Positions 1 through 7,960 of a stretch of DNA of 64,000 nt are shown in pieces (the first letter of the stretch is position 1; every line of letters starts with the position of its first letter). The DNA is taken from the NCBI RefSeq assembly GCF_900078315.1, contig NZ_FKBS01000014.1:432802-496801 (forward strand). Direction: 5' to 3'. The notes under the pieces are model-generated. The model saw only the letters and a list, made by a program, of their open reading frames with translations. It searched no databases and was not told the DNA's origin. Origin of the DNA: Bordetella ansorpii (GTDB lineage: Bacteria > Pseudomonadota > Gammaproteobacteria > Burkholderiales > Burkholderiaceae_B). Position numbers and translations under genes: made by a program.

Positions 1-647
1 ACGAGCGGGCGCGGCCGCACGTCGAGCCGCTGCTGCGGCAACTGGGCGCCGACATCCAGACGGAACTGGACGTCGGTGACGACCTGCAGATGGCATCCGT
101 ATTCGAGCTGATCCGGCAGCGCTGGGGCAAACTCGATTTCCTGCTGCATTCGGTGGCCTTCGCACCCAGGCAGGACCTGCATGGCCGCGTGGTGGACAGT
201 TCCCGTGAAGGTTTTCTGACCGCGATGGACGTCTCCTGCCATTCGCTGATGCGGCTGGCCAGGCATGCCGAACCGCTGATGCCGCGCGGCGGCAGCATCA
301 TGACGATGAGCTACCTGGGCGGCCCCGAGGTCGTGCCCGGCTATGGCCTGATGGGCCCCGTGAAAGCCGCGCTCGAGGCCAGCGTGCGCTATCTGTCGCT
401 GGAGCTGGGGGCGTCGGGCATCCGCGTCAACGCGATCTCGCCAGGCGCGATCGCCACCCGCGCGGCATCGGGCCTGCCGGACCTGGATGCACTGATCACC
501 GACAGCCAGCGGCGCATGCCGTTGCAGCAGATGTCCCTGTCCATCGACGACGTCGGCCCGCTCTGCACGTTCCTGGCCAGCGATGGCGCCCGCGCGATCA
601 CCGGCACGACGATGTACGTCGATGGCGGCATGCACGTGCTGAACTGA
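1..647 (+). CDS. FabI-like enoyl-ACP reductase (SDR fold), 5' end cut by window edge
   Basis: The reading frame is open from base 3 to the stop at 647, so the gene begins outside the window and about 215 residues are visible. It belongs to the FabI branch of the short-chain dehydrogenases, which reduce enoyl-acyl carrier protein with NAD(P)H in fatty acid synthesis. The FabI-type Tyr-x6-Lys motif is present (YGLMGPVK), and the C-terminus has the usual GTTMYVDGG segment. It lies 21 bp upstream of a MaoC-phosphotransacetylase fusion and acetate kinase, so it may be a pathway-specific paralogue rather than the housekeeping FabI. The glycine-rich cofactor loop is outside the window. Confidence 0.85.
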   Translation, partial: ERARPHVEPLLRQLGADIQTELDVGDDLQMASVFELIRQRWGKLDFLLHSVAFAPRQDLHGRVVDSSREGFLTAMDVSCHSLMRLARHAEPLMPRGGSIMTMSYLGGPEVVPGYGLMGPVKAALEASVRYLSLELGASGIRVNAISPGAIATRAASGLPDLDALITDSQRRMPLQQMSLSIDDVGPLCTFLASDGARAITGTTMYVDGGMHVLN

Positions 648-668
648 CCCTTCGAGACGGACCCACCC

Positions 669-2099
669 ATGACCACATCCTCTGCTTCCGATGCCGGCGC
701 GCTTTCGCGCCTGCGCAATCGCACCTTCGACGAGATCGGCATCGGCGACCATGCCGAGATCGAGCGCGTGCTGACCGCCGAAGACATCCAGCTGTTCGCC
801 ATCCAGTCCGGCGACATCAATCCCAGCCACGTCGATCCCGATTTCGCTGCCAGGACGCCGATGGGCGGCGTCGTGGCGCATGGCATGTGGGCCGGCTCGC
901 TGATCTCGGCGGTGCTGGGCACGCGATTGCCCGGGCCCGGCACGGTCTACCGCAGGCAGAATCTGCGTTTCCTGGGGCCGATCCGTGTGGGCGACACGCT
1001 GACGATCCGCGTGCAGGTCATCGCCAAGCAGGCCGAAGACCAGACGGTCGGCCTGAGCTGCGCCGGCGTCAACCAGCACGGGCAGGCGGTCATCGAAGGC
1101 GAGGCGGTGGTCACCGCCCCCACGCAACGCATCGAGCTCGAGCGGGCCAGCCTGCCGCACATCCGCCTGGAGGGCGGATCGGGCGAGGACATGCGCCAGT
1201 TGTTGGCCCACGTCGGCAAGATGCCGGCCATCCGCACGGCGGTCGTGCATCCGTGCGATGAAACCAGCCTGGCGGCGGCGCTGGAGTGCCACGCCGAAGG
1301 CCTGATCGAGCCGGTGCTGGTGGCGCCGAGGCAGAAGCTCGAGGCGGTTGCCGCGCAAGCGGGACTGGATCTGTCCGGGGTCGAGATCCTCGATGTGCCG
1401 CACAGCCATGCCGCCGCCGAGCAGGCTGCCGCGCTGGCCGGGCAGGGCCAGGTGCAGGCCATCATGAAAGGCAGCCTGCATACCGACGAACTGATGTCCG
1501 CGGTGGTGGCCGCCAGCGCGGGCCTGCGCACCAAGCGGCGCGTCAGTCATTGCTTCCTGATGCATACGCCCGCGTATCCCCGGCCTTTCATCGTGACCGA
1601 TGCCGCCATCAACCTGGCGCCCGACCTGGCGCAGAAGGCCGACATCGTGCGCAACGCCGTCGACCTGGCGCACGCCATCGGCGTGGCCCAGCCCAAGGTG
1701 GCGATCCTGGCGGCCGTGGAAACGGTGTCGCCGGCCATGCCCGCCACGCTGGATGCGGCGGCGCTGTGCAAGATGGCTGACCGCGGGCAGATCGAGGGCG
1801 CGCTGCTGGACGGTCCGCTGGCCTTCGACAATGCCGTGTCGATCGCGGCCGCGCGAACCAAGGGCATCGTCTCGCCCGTGGCCGGCCAGGCCGACATCCT
1901 GGTGGTGCCAGACCTGGAAAGCGGCAACATGCTGGTCAAGCAACTGATTCATCTGGGCCAGGCCGCCAGCGCGGGCGTGGTGATGGGCGCCAAGGTGCCC
2001 ATCATGCTGACCAGCCGCGCCGATGGCCGCGCCAGCCGGCTGGCTTCGTGCGCGGTCGCCGTGCTGCTGGCTCACCACTATCGCCAGGCGCCGCCATGA
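669..2099 (+). CDS. Bifunctional MaoC-type enoyl-CoA hydratase / phosphate acetyl(butyryl)transferase
   Basis: The protein has 476 residues and two domains. Residues about 15-160 are a MaoC hotdog hydratase; the segment GDINPSHVDPDF followed by GGVVAHGMW is the family active-site signature. Residues about 190-470 are a phosphotransacetylase/phosphotransbutyrylase domain (VQAIMKGSLHTDELM, then FIVTDAAINLAPDL). The expected reaction is acyl-CoA plus phosphate to acyl phosphate plus CoA, feeding the kinase encoded next. Its stop overlaps the acetate kinase start (ATGA), so the two are translationally coupled. Whether the natural acyl group is acetyl or longer cannot be read from the sequence. 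Confidence 0.9.
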   Translation: MTTSSASDAGALSRLRNRTFDEIGIGDHAEIERVLTAEDIQLFAIQSGDINPSHVDPDFAARTPMGGVVAHGMWAGSLISAVLGTRLPGPGTVYRRQNLRFLGPIRVGDTLTIRVQVIAKQAEDQTVGLSCAGVNQHGQAVIEGEAVVTAPTQRIELERASLPHIRLEGGSGEDMRQLLAHVGKMPAIRTAVVHPCDETSLAAALECHAEGLIEPVLVAPRQKLEAVAAQAGLDLSGVEILDVPHSHAAAEQAAALAGQGQVQAIMKGSLHTDELMSAVVAASAGLRTKRRVSHCFLMHTPAYPRPFIVTDAAINLAPDLAQKADIVRNAVDLAHAIGVAQPKVAILAAVETVSPAMPATLDAAALCKMADRGQIEGALLDGPLAFDNAVSIAAARTKGIVSPVAGQADILVVPDLESGNMLVKQLIHLGQAASAGVVMGAKVPIMLTSRADGRASRLASCAVAVLLAHHYRQAPP

Positions 2100-3334
2100 A
2101 AAGCTCCGCCCATCTCGTGTCCGAGGACCGCTACGCATCGCGGGGCGATCTGATCCTGGTGCTGAACTGCGGGTCTTCCAGCATCAAGTTCGCCCTGTTC
2201 GATGGCGGCAGCGAGCCCCTGCCGCGCCTGCCGGTGTGGAACGGCAAGGTGCAGGGCATCGGCGGCCCGTCGCCTACGTATGGACAGACGGGCATGGATC
2301 CCATACCGGTGCCGCTGGACCCCGATCATCCCTATCGGTCGGCCTTGCAGCGCATCGAGCAGGGCGTGCTCGAACGCCTGGCGGGCCGCCGCCTGCACAG
2401 CGTGGCGCATCGCATCGTGCATGGGGGCGCCAAGTATTTCTCGTCGGTGCGGGCCGATGCCGAAGTACTGGCCGACCTGAAGCGCTACATTCCCCTGGCG
2501 CCGCTGCATCAGCCTTTTGCCCTGGAAGCCGTCGAGGCGCTGCTGCAGCGGCATCCCGACCTGCCCCAGGTGGTGTGCTTCGACACCGCGTTTCACCACA
2601 CGGTGCCCAAGGTCGAGCAGATGCTGCCGCTGCCGTACTCCGCATGGGAGCGCGGCCTGCGGCGCTACGGATTCCACGGACTGTCCTATCACTACCAATC
2701 GGTGGCGTTGGCCGAGCGCCACGGCCAGTTGGCCAGGGGCCGTACGCTGGTGGCGCACCTGGGCAGCGGCGCGAGCCTGTGCGCGATGCACGAGTTGCGC
2801 AGCGTGGCCACCACGATGGGCTTCTCGGCGCTGGACGGCCTGATGATGGGCACCCGCACCGGCGTGCTCGACCCCGGCGCGGTGATCTACTTGATGGAAA
2901 TCGAGAAGCTCACGCTCGAACAGGTGGGCCACATCCTGTATCACGAGTCCGGCTTGCTGGGCGTGTCCGGGGTGTCGTCCGAGCCGCGCGTCTTGCTGGC
3001 GATGGAGACGCAACAGGACGAGACAGGCGCGCGTGCGCGCGATGCGCTGGCGCTTTACGTGCGGCGCATCGTGCGCGAGATCGGTGCGCTGGTGGCGGTG
3101 CAGGGCGGACTGGACCTGCTGGTGTTCACGGCGGGCGTGGGCGAGCACAGCGCCGAGATCCGCAAGCGGGTGTGCGACGGACTGGCGTTCCTGGGCGCCC
3201 GCCTGGACGCGGCCGCCAACGCCGCCGATGCGCCGGTGATCAGCGCGCCGGACAGCGCCTTCGTGGTGGGCGTGGAGCCGACCAACGAAGAGTGGATCGC
3301 GGCGAGCGAGGCGCTGTCGGTGCTGCAAGGATAG
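2096..3334 (+). CDS. ackA: Acetate kinase (acetate/propionate kinase family)
   Basis: The 412-residue protein makes acetate and ATP from acetyl phosphate and ADP, or the reverse. Family motifs appear in order: LVLNCGSSSIKF near residue 18, HRIVHGG, the FDTAFHHTVP and RYGFHGLSY catalytic segments, GSGASLCAM, GTRTGVLDPGA and TAGVGEHS near the C-terminus. The start chosen is the ATG overlapping the stop of the phosphotransacetylase fusion; an upstream in-frame ATG lies deep inside that gene. With the fusion protein it would form a substrate-level phosphorylation or acyl-CoA overflow module. Confidence 0.93.
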   Translation: MKSSAHLVSEDRYASRGDLILVLNCGSSSIKFALFDGGSEPLPRLPVWNGKVQGIGGPSPTYGQTGMDPIPVPLDPDHPYRSALQRIEQGVLERLAGRRLHSVAHRIVHGGAKYFSSVRADAEVLADLKRYIPLAPLHQPFALEAVEALLQRHPDLPQVVCFDTAFHHTVPKVEQMLPLPYSAWERGLRRYGFHGLSYHYQSVALAERHGQLARGRTLVAHLGSGASLCAMHELRSVATTMGFSALDGLMMGTRTGVLDPGAVIYLMEIEKLTLEQVGHILYHESGLLGVSGVSSEPRVLLAMETQQDETGARARDALALYVRRIVREIGALVAVQGGLDLLVFTAGVGEHSAEIRKRVCDGLAFLGARLDAAANAADAPVISAPDSAFVVGVEPTNEEWIAASEALSVLQG

Positions 3335-3477
3335 GACGCACGGCCAGGGGGCTTCGTACCGGGCGCGCGGGCCTCGCGCCGCGGCACGCGTGGCGGGCCA
3401 GGCTTTGGCTGGCCTACAATCTGGCGAGCCGCGCGCATGCGTGGCCCGCTGTCTTCATCTACTGATTCAGGATTGAC

Positions 3478-3918
3478 ATGGATACCCCCTCGACGCTGCC
3501 CCAGACCCAGACCGCCTTCCACTTCGCGTTCAACGTGCGCGACCTGGATGAATCGCGGCGGTTCTACGGCCAGGTGATGGGTTGCCGAGAAGGCCGCAGC
3601 ACCGATACGTGGGTGGACTTCGATTTCTTCGGTCACCAGATTTCGCTGCACCTGGGCGAGCCTTTCCCCACGGCGCGCACCGGCAAGGTCGGCAAGCACC
3701 TGGTGCCGATGCCGCACTTCGGCCTGGCGATGCTGCTGCCGCAATGGCAGGCGCTGGCCGAGCGCCTGCGCGAACACAACGTCGAGTTCATGCTCGAGCC
3801 GCAGGTGCGCTTCGAAGGCGAACCCGGCGAGCAATGGACGATGTTCTTCCTGGATCCGTTCGGCAACCCGATCGAAGTGAAGGGCTTCCGCACGTTCGAA
3901 GCGCTGTACGAGATCTGA
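3478..3918 (+). CDS. VOC (glyoxalase/bleomycin resistance/extradiol dioxygenase) superfamily protein
   Basis: This is a 146-residue single protein made of two babbb modules. The first begins FHFAFNVRDLDESRRFYGQVMGC and the second ends with the typical FFLDPFGNPIEVKGF segment, whose Glu is the usual metal ligand. The His near residue 16 and His in GHQISLHLGEP are further candidate ligands. The specific substrate is unknown. It stands alone, 143 bp after acetate kinase, and ends at a strong hairpin shared with the converging GntR gene. Confidence 0.85.
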   Translation: MDTPSTLPQTQTAFHFAFNVRDLDESRRFYGQVMGCREGRSTDTWVDFDFFGHQISLHLGEPFPTARTGKVGKHLVPMPHFGLAMLLPQWQALAERLREHNVEFMLEPQVRFEGEPGEQWTMFFLDPFGNPIEVKGFRTFEALYEI

Positions 3919-3981
3919 AGCCGCCAACGGCCCCAGGCGCTGCGCGCGGATGCGCGATCGGCGTCTGGTTCCAATGAGCAT

Positions 3982-4005
3982 GAATGCCCGCTTCGGCGGG
4001 CATTC
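3982..4005. terminator. Bidirectional hairpin terminator between convergent genes
   Basis: A perfect 10-bp stem (GAATGCCCGC with GCGGGCATTC) encloses a TTCG tetraloop and is followed by TGCTTTC. It lies between the VOC gene stop (3918) and the stop of the converging GntR gene (4093). The T-run is short, so efficiency is uncertain. Confidence 0.7.
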
Positions 4006-4092
4006 TGCTTTCACGCACGGCCGCGTGCGCACCGGCCCGGCCGTGCCGGGCCTCGAAAAGCCGGCCGGCGCCGGCCACGCGGCCTGGCGTTC

Positions 4093-4785
4093 TCAACCCG
4101 CCTTGGGAAACAGGGCGATGAAGTCCAACAGCTTTTCCCCCAGCAGATTTACATGCCCGCGCATGGCATTGCCGGCGCCTTCCTCGTCGCCGGTGGCCAG
4201 CGCGCGCAGCACGGCCGCGTGCTCGGTCAGCGTGTCGGCGCGCCGCGTGGGCTTCTGCGTGACCATCTTGCGGTAGACCCCGATGCGGTTGCGCAGCGTG
4301 CGGGTCTGCTCGGCCAGGAACTGGTTCTGCGAGGCTTCGTAGATCAGTTCGTGAAAGTGCCGGTTGATCTCGTAGAACGCTTCCACTTGCTCTGTATCGG
4401 CCAGGGCCACCAGTTGCTCTTGGTACTGGCTCAGTTGCGCCAACTGCGCGGCATTGATGCGGCGCGCGGCCAGGCGGGCGCACAGGCCTTCCAGTTCGGC
4501 CATGACCTGGAACATCTCGATCAGCCGGGCAGCCGATAGCGCCACCACCAACGCGGGCTGGCGCGTGCGGATCTGGATCAGTCCGGCCGAAGCCAGGTGC
4601 CGCAGCGCCTCGCGCACCGGCGTGCGCGACACGTCGAAGCGTTCCGCCAATTCCATTTCATCCAGCCTGGCGCCGGGCGGCAGCGTGCCGGCCAGGATTT
4701 CGTTCTCCAGGATGCGATGGATCTGGGCGGAACGGCTGGCGCCGGGCAGCGGGGCGGGCAGGGCGGCGGTGGGAAAGTCGGGCAC
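4093..4785 (-). CDS. GntR family transcriptional regulator, FCD (FadR C-terminal) subfamily
   Basis: The protein has 230 residues. A GntR winged helix lies at about residues 20-85 (IHRILENEILAGTLPPGARL, then ERFDVSRTPVREALRHL), and an all-helical FCD effector domain at about 95-220, with the usual Asp/His-rich metal or ligand pocket. It is divergent from the catabolic operon starting at 5091. The 305 bp between them contains repeated TGTATGCA/TGTATACA sites, so it most likely represses that operon and itself until the operon's substrate binds. The effector is unknown. Confidence 0.92.
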   Translation of the reverse strand: MPDFPTAALPAPLPGASRSAQIHRILENEILAGTLPPGARLDEMELAERFDVSRTPVREALRHLASAGLIQIRTRQPALVVALSAARLIEMFQVMAELEGLCARLAARRINAAQLAQLSQYQEQLVALADTEQVEAFYEINRHFHELIYEASQNQFLAEQTRTLRNRIGVYRKMVTQKPTRRADTLTEHAAVLRALATGDEEGAGNAMRGHVNLLGEKLLDFIALFPKAG

Positions 4786-4831
4786 GGTAAATCTCGGTGA
4801 GCAGACACAGTGACGGCATTTTAACTTTTAA

Positions 4832-4860
4832 TGTATGCAAGATCCATAGTCTTGTATGCA
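4832..4860. promoter_or_regulatory. Candidate GntR operator pair: two TGTATGCA repeats, 21 bp apart
   Basis: TGTATGCA occurs at 4832-4839 and again at 4853-4860, exactly 21 bp apart (two helical turns), 47 bp upstream of the GntR start codon. FCD-type GntR proteins usually bind short near-palindromes containing TGT and ACA half sites. The assignment rests on position and repetition only. Confidence 0.5.
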
Positions 4861-5041
4861 CAAAAATAAAGCGAAGCCGCACCGTGTTTCGCACAGCATT
4901 GGGGCACCCGAAACCCAATATCCATAAGCCTCCTGGGAACTCAACCTGGCACGCATGTTGCTTAAGCCTAACCATCGAGCCTGGCCAGCCCGAGCCGGAA
5001 CGAGGCATCAGGGGCTATTCCAGGCAAGCTTGACGAAGCAC

Positions 5042-5051
5042 TTGTATACAT
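5042..5051. promoter_or_regulatory. Candidate GntR operator TTGTATACAT upstream of the catabolic operon
   Basis: The core TGTATACA (5043-5050) is a perfect palindrome that differs by one base from the TGTATGCA pair near the regulator gene. It ends 40 bp before the SDR start codon, where a repressor would block the operon promoter. The rest of the 305-bp intergenic region shows no other gene. Confidence 0.5.
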
Positions 5052-5090
5052 AGGTCCGGCTGTCCGGACGCTCATCGAGGATACGTAGAG

Positions 5091-5876
5091 ATGGAACTCG
5101 GTTTAAACGGCAAGTCGGCGCTGGTCACCGGCGCCTCCAAGGGGATCGGCCTGGCGACGGCGCACAGCTTCGCGCGTGAAGGCGTGGCCACCTTGCACCT
5201 GGCCGCCCGTTCGGCGGACGGCCTGGCCGCGGCGAAGGACGCGCTGATGAGCCAGTACGGCGTGACGGTGCATACCTACGCCATGGACCTGTCGGTGAAC
5301 GCCAACGTGATGGAACTGGCCCGGCTGTGCAGCGAGGTCGACGTGCTGGTCAACAACGCGGCCGACTCCACGCCCGGCCCGATGGATCAACTGTCGGATC
5401 AGGTCTGGCGCGACAGCCTGGACATGAAGATCTTCTCGTACGTGACGCTGACGCGCGAGATCTACGCGCACATGAAGCAGCGCGGCCACGGCGTCATCGT
5501 CAACGACATCGGCAACTCGGGCGAGAACTGGGACGCCAACTACATCGTGGGCACCACCGGCAACGCGGCGATGATGGCCTTCACGCGCGGCGTGGGCGGC
5601 CGCAGCCTGGATGACGGCATCCGCGTCGTGGGCGTGAACCCCGGCCCCGTGGCCACCGACCGCATGGTCAAGCTGATGAAGCGCCGCGCGCTGGACTGGT
5701 ACGGCGACGAAGGCCGCTGGGAAGAGTTGTTCGACAAGTACCCCGCCAAGCGTCCGGCCAGCCCGGAAGAAGTGGCCGACCTGATCGTATACCTGGCCTC
5801 GGAACGCGCGGCCTACATCACCGGCACCATCGTGACCATCGATGGCGGCATCGCCTCGCGCCGGTCCATCATCTGA
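5091..5876 (+). CDS. SDR family oxidoreductase, first gene of catabolic operon
   Basis: The 261-residue protein is a classical short-chain dehydrogenase with cofactor loop TGASKGIG near residue 14, NNA at about residue 90 and the C-terminal ITGTIVTIDGG segment. The presumed catalytic Tyr151 is followed by IVGT, so the lysine of the YxxxK motif is replaced by threonine, and the position 13 residues before Tyr is Asn. Activity as a standard dehydrogenase is therefore uncertain. It is the first gene after the GntR operator region, with a GAGGAT ribosome site, and 14 bp separate it from the aminotransferase gene. Confidence 0.88.
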   Translation: MELGLNGKSALVTGASKGIGLATAHSFAREGVATLHLAARSADGLAAAKDALMSQYGVTVHTYAMDLSVNANVMELARLCSEVDVLVNNAADSTPGPMDQLSDQVWRDSLDMKIFSYVTLTREIYAHMKQRGHGVIVNDIGNSGENWDANYIVGTTGNAAMMAFTRGVGGRSLDDGIRVVGVNPGPVATDRMVKLMKRRALDWYGDEGRWEELFDKYPAKRPASPEEVADLIVYLASERAAYITGTIVTIDGGIASRRSII

Positions 5877-5890
5877 GGACCGGAACCGCC

Positions 5891-7024
5891 ATGCGCAGCT
5901 TCGAACAACGCAACGCCTATTTCGACCGTCTCTGCAATACGCCGGGCCTGATGTGGCTGGGCCAGAACACCAACCACTTCGACCCGCATCCCAGCGTGAT
6001 CGAGGCCGTGACGCAGGCGCTGACGCGCGGCGACTATCACGCCTACGCGCCGCCGGCCGGCTTCGAGGAACTGCGCCAGCTGATCGTGCGGGATGCAGGC
6101 GTGCCGGATGCCTGCGCCTTCGTCACCGACGGCGCGGTCGAGGCCCTGTACAACGTGTGCCGGAACATTTGCGAGCCGGGAAAGGACTTCGTCACCACCG
6201 ATCCCAGTTGGGCCTGGCCGATGATGTTCGCGCGGCAGGCGGGCGCCAACGTGGTCGAACTGCCCATCTATGACGCGGCGCAGGACTACAAGCTGACGGC
6301 CGACCAGTTGCGCGCGGCGGTCGGCCCGGACACCGGCGTGATCTACCTGGTGGATCCGAACAACCCGCTGGGCACCTGCCACACCGAGGCCGAGATCCGC
6401 GAGATCGCCGAGATCGCGCGCTCGGTGGGCGCCTACCTGATCCACGACGCCACGTATTCGCAGTTCGCCGACGACTTCACGCCGGCCTGGCGCTTCTATC
6501 CCGAGAAGACGGTGATGACCTACAGCTTCTCGAAGTGGCTGGGGCTGGCCGGCATGCGCCTGGGCGCGGTGATCGCCAACCCCGACATCATCGAGCGCCT
6601 GGCCAGCGCGCCGCCCAACAACCTGGGCAGCAACGTGCTGTCGCAGCGCGCGGCCATCGCCGGCCTGAAGACCAAGGCGGAATGGTTTCCCGAGATCAAG
6701 CAGCGCCTGCGCCGCAACCAGGCGGCGCTGGCCGGGGCCGTGTCGCGCGTCGACGGCCTGCATCTGCCGGTGTATCCGTCGCAGGCCAACCTGCTGATCG
6801 TGGAAACGGGCAATGCCGGCGTGCGGCCCGAGGCGCTGGTGGCGGCCTATCAGACCGAGGGCGTGATGATCCGCCAGGGTACCTATCACACCAAGCGCTT
6901 CGGCGAGCGCTTCGTGAAGATCAGCCTGAGCGTGCCGGAAGCCTGGGCGGACCGCTGCTGCGAGCTGCTGCCCGCCATGGTGGAGCACGCCCGCAAGCAT
7001 CCGGAACCGGTCGCGCTGTTCTGA
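5891..7024 (+). CDS. PLP-dependent aminotransferase, class I/II fold
   Basis: The 377-residue protein has the fold-type I aminotransferase pattern: VDPNNPLGT near residue 155, the conserved Asp in HDATYS, and the PLP lysine K215 in SFSKWLGLAGMRLG. The typical reaction is amino transfer between an amino acid and a 2-oxo acid; some relatives are C-S lyases or decarboxylases. Its place in a GntR-controlled operon with an amidohydrolase and an aldolase suggests it removes an amino group from the pathway intermediate. The substrate is not identifiable from sequence alone. Confidence 0.9.
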   Translation: MRSFEQRNAYFDRLCNTPGLMWLGQNTNHFDPHPSVIEAVTQALTRGDYHAYAPPAGFEELRQLIVRDAGVPDACAFVTDGAVEALYNVCRNICEPGKDFVTTDPSWAWPMMFARQAGANVVELPIYDAAQDYKLTADQLRAAVGPDTGVIYLVDPNNPLGTCHTEAEIREIAEIARSVGAYLIHDATYSQFADDFTPAWRFYPEKTVMTYSFSKWLGLAGMRLGAVIANPDIIERLASAPPNNLGSNVLSQRAAIAGLKTKAEWFPEIKQRLRRNQAALAGAVSRVDGLHLPVYPSQANLLIVETGNAGVRPEALVAAYQTEGVMIRQGTYHTKRFGERFVKISLSVPEAWADRCCELLPAMVEHARKHPEPVALF

Positions 7025-7045
7025 CGCACCCTGACAAGGACACAC

Positions 7046-7927
7046 ATGCCTTCCATTACCACCCGCGATGGCGTCAGCCTGCATTACGAAGCGTGCGGCA
7101 GCGGCACGCCCATCCTGTTCGTGCACGAGTTCGGCGGCGACTGGCGCAGCTGGGAGCCGCAGATGCGCCATTTCGCGCGGCGCTACCGCTGCATCACCTA
7201 CAGCGCGCGCGGCTACCTGCCATCGGACGTGCCGGCCAGCGTGGACAGCTACTCGCAGCAGATCGCCGTCAATGACATGGCCGACGTGCTGGACGGCCTG
7301 GGCATCGAACGCGCGCACGTGGTGGGCCTGTCGATGGGCGGCTTCGCCGCGCTGCATTTCGGGCTGCGCCATCCGGACCGCGCGTTGTCGCTGGTGGTGG
7401 CGGGCGCGGGGTACGGCGCCGAGAAGCAGTACGAGGACTACTTCCGCAACGTGTCGCTGGAAGTGGCCAACAAGTTCGAGAGCCTGGGCGCGCCCGCGTT
7501 CTCGAAGATCTATTCCACCGCGGCCTCGCGCATCGCCTTTCAGTTGAAGGATCCGCGCGGGTGGGCCGAGTTTGCCGAGCAACTGGGACAGCACGATGCC
7601 ACGGGCTCGGCGATGACGATGCGCGGCGTGCAGGCGCGCCGGCCGTCGATCTATGACCTGGAGGCAGAACTCAAGCAGATGGCCGTGCCGACCCTGGTGA
7701 TCGTGGGCGACGAGGACGATCACTGCCTGCAGCCCGGCATCTTCCTCAAGCGCACCGTGCCGGCCAGCGGCCTGCTGGTGCTGCCCAAGGCGGGCCACAC
7801 GCTGAACATCGAGGAGCCGGGCTTGTTCAACCAGTTCGTCGGCGATTTCCTGGCGACGGTGGAGCAGGGCAGGTGGTTGCCGCGCGATCCGCGCTCGGCG
7901 CCTGCCGAGATCATGAAGACGCAGTGA
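7046..7927 (+). CDS. Alpha/beta hydrolase
   Basis: This is a 293-residue alpha/beta-hydrolase. The nucleophile elbow GLSMGG places Ser96 as nucleophile, an acidic residue lies in VGDEDDH near residue 221, and the catalytic His is in KAGHTLNIEEP near residue 251. An oxyanion HEFGGD segment lies near the N-terminus. It is most like the 3-oxoadipate enol-lactonase and related ester or lactone hydrolases. In this operon it probably opens an ester, lactone or amide bond of an intermediate. It sits 21 bp after the aminotransferase. Confidence 0.88.
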   Translation: MPSITTRDGVSLHYEACGSGTPILFVHEFGGDWRSWEPQMRHFARRYRCITYSARGYLPSDVPASVDSYSQQIAVNDMADVLDGLGIERAHVVGLSMGGFAALHFGLRHPDRALSLVVAGAGYGAEKQYEDYFRNVSLEVANKFESLGAPAFSKIYSTAASRIAFQLKDPRGWAEFAEQLGQHDATGSAMTMRGVQARRPSIYDLEAELKQMAVPTLVIVGDEDDHCLQPGIFLKRTVPASGLLVLPKAGHTLNIEEPGLFNQFVGDFLATVEQGRWLPRDPRSAPAEIMKTQ

Positions 7928-7960
7928 TTGCCCGACTCCTTGAATGACGTTGTCACGCCC

